A DNA stretch of 64,000 nt from Bradyrhizobium_A sp052115025 (GTDB lineage: Bacteria; Pseudomonadota; Alphaproteobacteria; Rhizobiales; Xanthobacteraceae): positions 62,001 to 126,000 of the forward strand of contig NZ_JBFRFW010000017.1 in assembly GCF_052115025.1 (NCBI RefSeq). Reading direction: 5' to 3'. Below, one piece after another: positions 62,892 to 64,000 of the stretch; position 1 is the stretch's first letter, and each line of letters opens with the position of its first letter. The position numbers were made by a program, and so were the translations under genes. The notes beneath the pieces were generated by a model, which had not been told where the DNA came from, did not search any database, and saw only the letters and a list, made by a program, of their open reading frames with translations.

Positions 62892-63896
62892 TTGCGTCGT
62901 TTTCTCATCGCTCTCACCGCCAGCCTCGGCATGATCTCGGCCGCCAGCGCCCAGAACCCGAACACGCTGCTGAACGTGTCCTACGACATCGCGCGCGAGC
63001 TTTACGCCGAGATCAATGTCGCGTTCGCCAAGCAGTGGAAGGCGAAGACCGGCCAGGACGTCACCATCAACCAGTCGCATAATGGCTCGTCGCGCCAGGC
63101 CCGCTCGATCATCGAGGGGCTCGAGGCCGACGTCGTCACCTTCAATCAGGTCACCGACGTGCAGGTGCTGCACGACAAGGGCAAGCTCATTCCAGCCGAC
63201 TGGCAGAAGCGGCTGCCGAACAACTCCTCGCCCTACTACTCGCTGCCCGCTTTCCTGGTACGTGCCGGCAATCCGAAGCAGATCAAGGACTGGGACGACC
63301 TGGTGAAGCCCGGCGTGCAGGTGATCTTCCCCAACCCGAAGACATCGGGTAACGCCCGCTACACTTATCTGGCGGCCTATGCCTTTGCGAAAAGCAAGTA
63401 TGGCAGCGAGGAAAAGGCCGACGCGTTCGTCAAGAAGCTGTTCGCCAATGTCCCGGTGTTCGACACCGGCGGCCGTGCCGCCACCACGACGTTTGTCGAG
63501 CGCCAGACCGGCGACGTGCTGATCAGCTTCGAGGCTGAGACCAACGGCATCCGTGATCTCGCCGGCAAGGACAAGTACGAGGTGGTGGTGCCGTCGCAGA
63601 GCCTGCTCGCTGAGTTCCCGGTGACCGTCGTCGACAAATACGCCGACAAGCACGGCACACGCGCACTCGCGACCGCCTATCTCGAATACCTGTATTCACC
63701 CGAGGGCCAGACCATCCTCGCCAGGCAGTACAACCGCGTCAACGACAAGACCGTCGCGGCGCAGTTCAAGGACCGGTTCCCCGACGTCAAGCTCGTGACT
63801 GTCGAGGAGGCCTTTGGCGGCTGGGACAAGGTGAACACCGATCATCTCAATTCCGGCGCGAAGCTCGATCAGTTGTTCGCCGCGCGCCAGAACTGA
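62892..63896 (+). CDS. Sulfate-binding periplasmic protein (second copy)
   Basis: 334 residues from TTG 62892, with AAGGAG seven bases upstream. Signal peptide MRRFLIALTASLGMISAASA is followed by LLNVSYDIARELYAEINVAF, NQSHNGSSRQARSIIEGLEA and WDDLVKPGVQVIFPNPKTSG. It is clearly paralogous to the protein at 54148-55137 but in a different operon, 47 bp after cysNC. It has no permease partner of its own here and probably feeds CysTWA. A strong terminator follows. Confidence 0.95.
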   Translation: MRRFLIALTASLGMISAASAQNPNTLLNVSYDIARELYAEINVAFAKQWKAKTGQDVTINQSHNGSSRQARSIIEGLEADVVTFNQVTDVQVLHDKGKLIPADWQKRLPNNSSPYYSLPAFLVRAGNPKQIKDWDDLVKPGVQVIFPNPKTSGNARYTYLAAYAFAKSKYGSEEKADAFVKKLFANVPVFDTGGRAATTTFVERQTGDVLISFEAETNGIRDLAGKDKYEVVVPSQSLLAEFPVTVVDKYADKHGTRALATAYLEYLYSPEGQTILARQYNRVNDKTVAAQFKDRFPDVKLVTVEEAFGGWDKVNTDHLNSGAKLDQLFAARQN

Positions 63897-63921
63897 TTTT
63901 TCCCATCTGAATCGGAACCGG

Positions 63922-63959
63922 GTTTTTCCGGGCGCGGCTGTTTCCGCGCCCGGAAAAAC
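63922..63959. terminator. Strong bidirectional terminator after the cysDNC-sbp operon
   Basis: A perfect 16-bp stem, GTTTTTCCGGGCGCGG (63922-63937) with CCGCGCCCGGAAAAAC (63944-63959), loop of six. The T and A runs flanking the GC core make it a classic rho-independent terminator on either strand. Confidence 0.92.
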
Positions 63960-64000
63960 GTTCTATGACATCGGCCGGACGCTGTGGTCCTCGGCGACGC

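Overview
The window looks like chromosomal DNA of a high-GC alphaproteobacterium, most likely of the Nitrobacteraceae/Bradyrhizobiaceae (Rhodopseudomonas or Bradyrhizobium-like). The support is an NdvA/ChvA-type beta-glucan exporter, a fused CysN-CysC, DUF934/DUF2849 companions of sulfite reductase, a Bug/TctBA tripartite carboxylate transporter, a perfect CtrA box and many GTG/TTG starts. The assignment is inference from gene content; there is no rRNA. One N (53429) shows this is draft-quality sequence. I see no prophage, insertion sequence or CRISPR array.

Layout. 1-4.4 kb: TetR-regulated RND efflux pair, a decayed ybaK fragment, a small exported protein and an intact ybaK. 4.8-8.9 kb: a compact metal-transport-like cluster of a His-rich DUF5132 protein, an HMA-like membrane protein, a P1B-type ATPase whose CPC motif is replaced by DYGTG, and an EcsC-family protein. 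This is the most unusual part of the window. 8.9-11.2 kb: an LCIB-like putative carbonic anhydrase diverging from a PPK2 polyphosphate kinase. 11.2-19.2 kb: GNAT, VOC protein, two acyl-CoA ligases, a cobalt-type nitrile hydratase operon (alpha, beta, accessory protein) and an unrecognised 348-residue protein.

19.3-24.9 kb: an overlapping LssY_C-lrgA-lrgB operon, two small exported proteins (one PsiF-like), an AbrB-family membrane protein, a TetR regulator with two operator-like palindromes, and dsbB. 25.1-26.4 kb: tRNA-Leu(CAA) followed by a lower-GC, gene-poor stretch with two poorly known small ORFs. 26.7-37.8 kb: a lone cyclic-nucleotide-binding domain, an AaeB/AaeX/AaeA-like efflux operon, an SNase-like nuclease, thioesterase, nitronate monooxygenase, a DedA-like protein, HisE-like protein, exported proteins and an orphan NMT1-like binding protein. 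37.9-51.2 kb: ndvA, a D,D-carboxypeptidase with a long basic tail, fadD, a DUF924 protein, tctCBA, a flippase, then bdhA and a patatin-like lipase converging on a shared terminator, and a CAP-domain lipoprotein.

51.3-63.96 kb: an assimilatory sulfate island. One arm (minus strand) is cysG-DUF2849-cysI-DUF934-cysH followed by the sulfate ABC transporter cysP-T-W-A; the divergent arm (plus strand) is cysD-cysNC-sbp. Together they import sulfate, make APS (and PAPS), reduce it to sulfite and sulfide, and supply siroheme. The shared 222-bp control region is AT-rich with a direct repeat. No CysJ flavoprotein is present, so the sulfite reductase probably takes electrons from ferredoxin or another partner.
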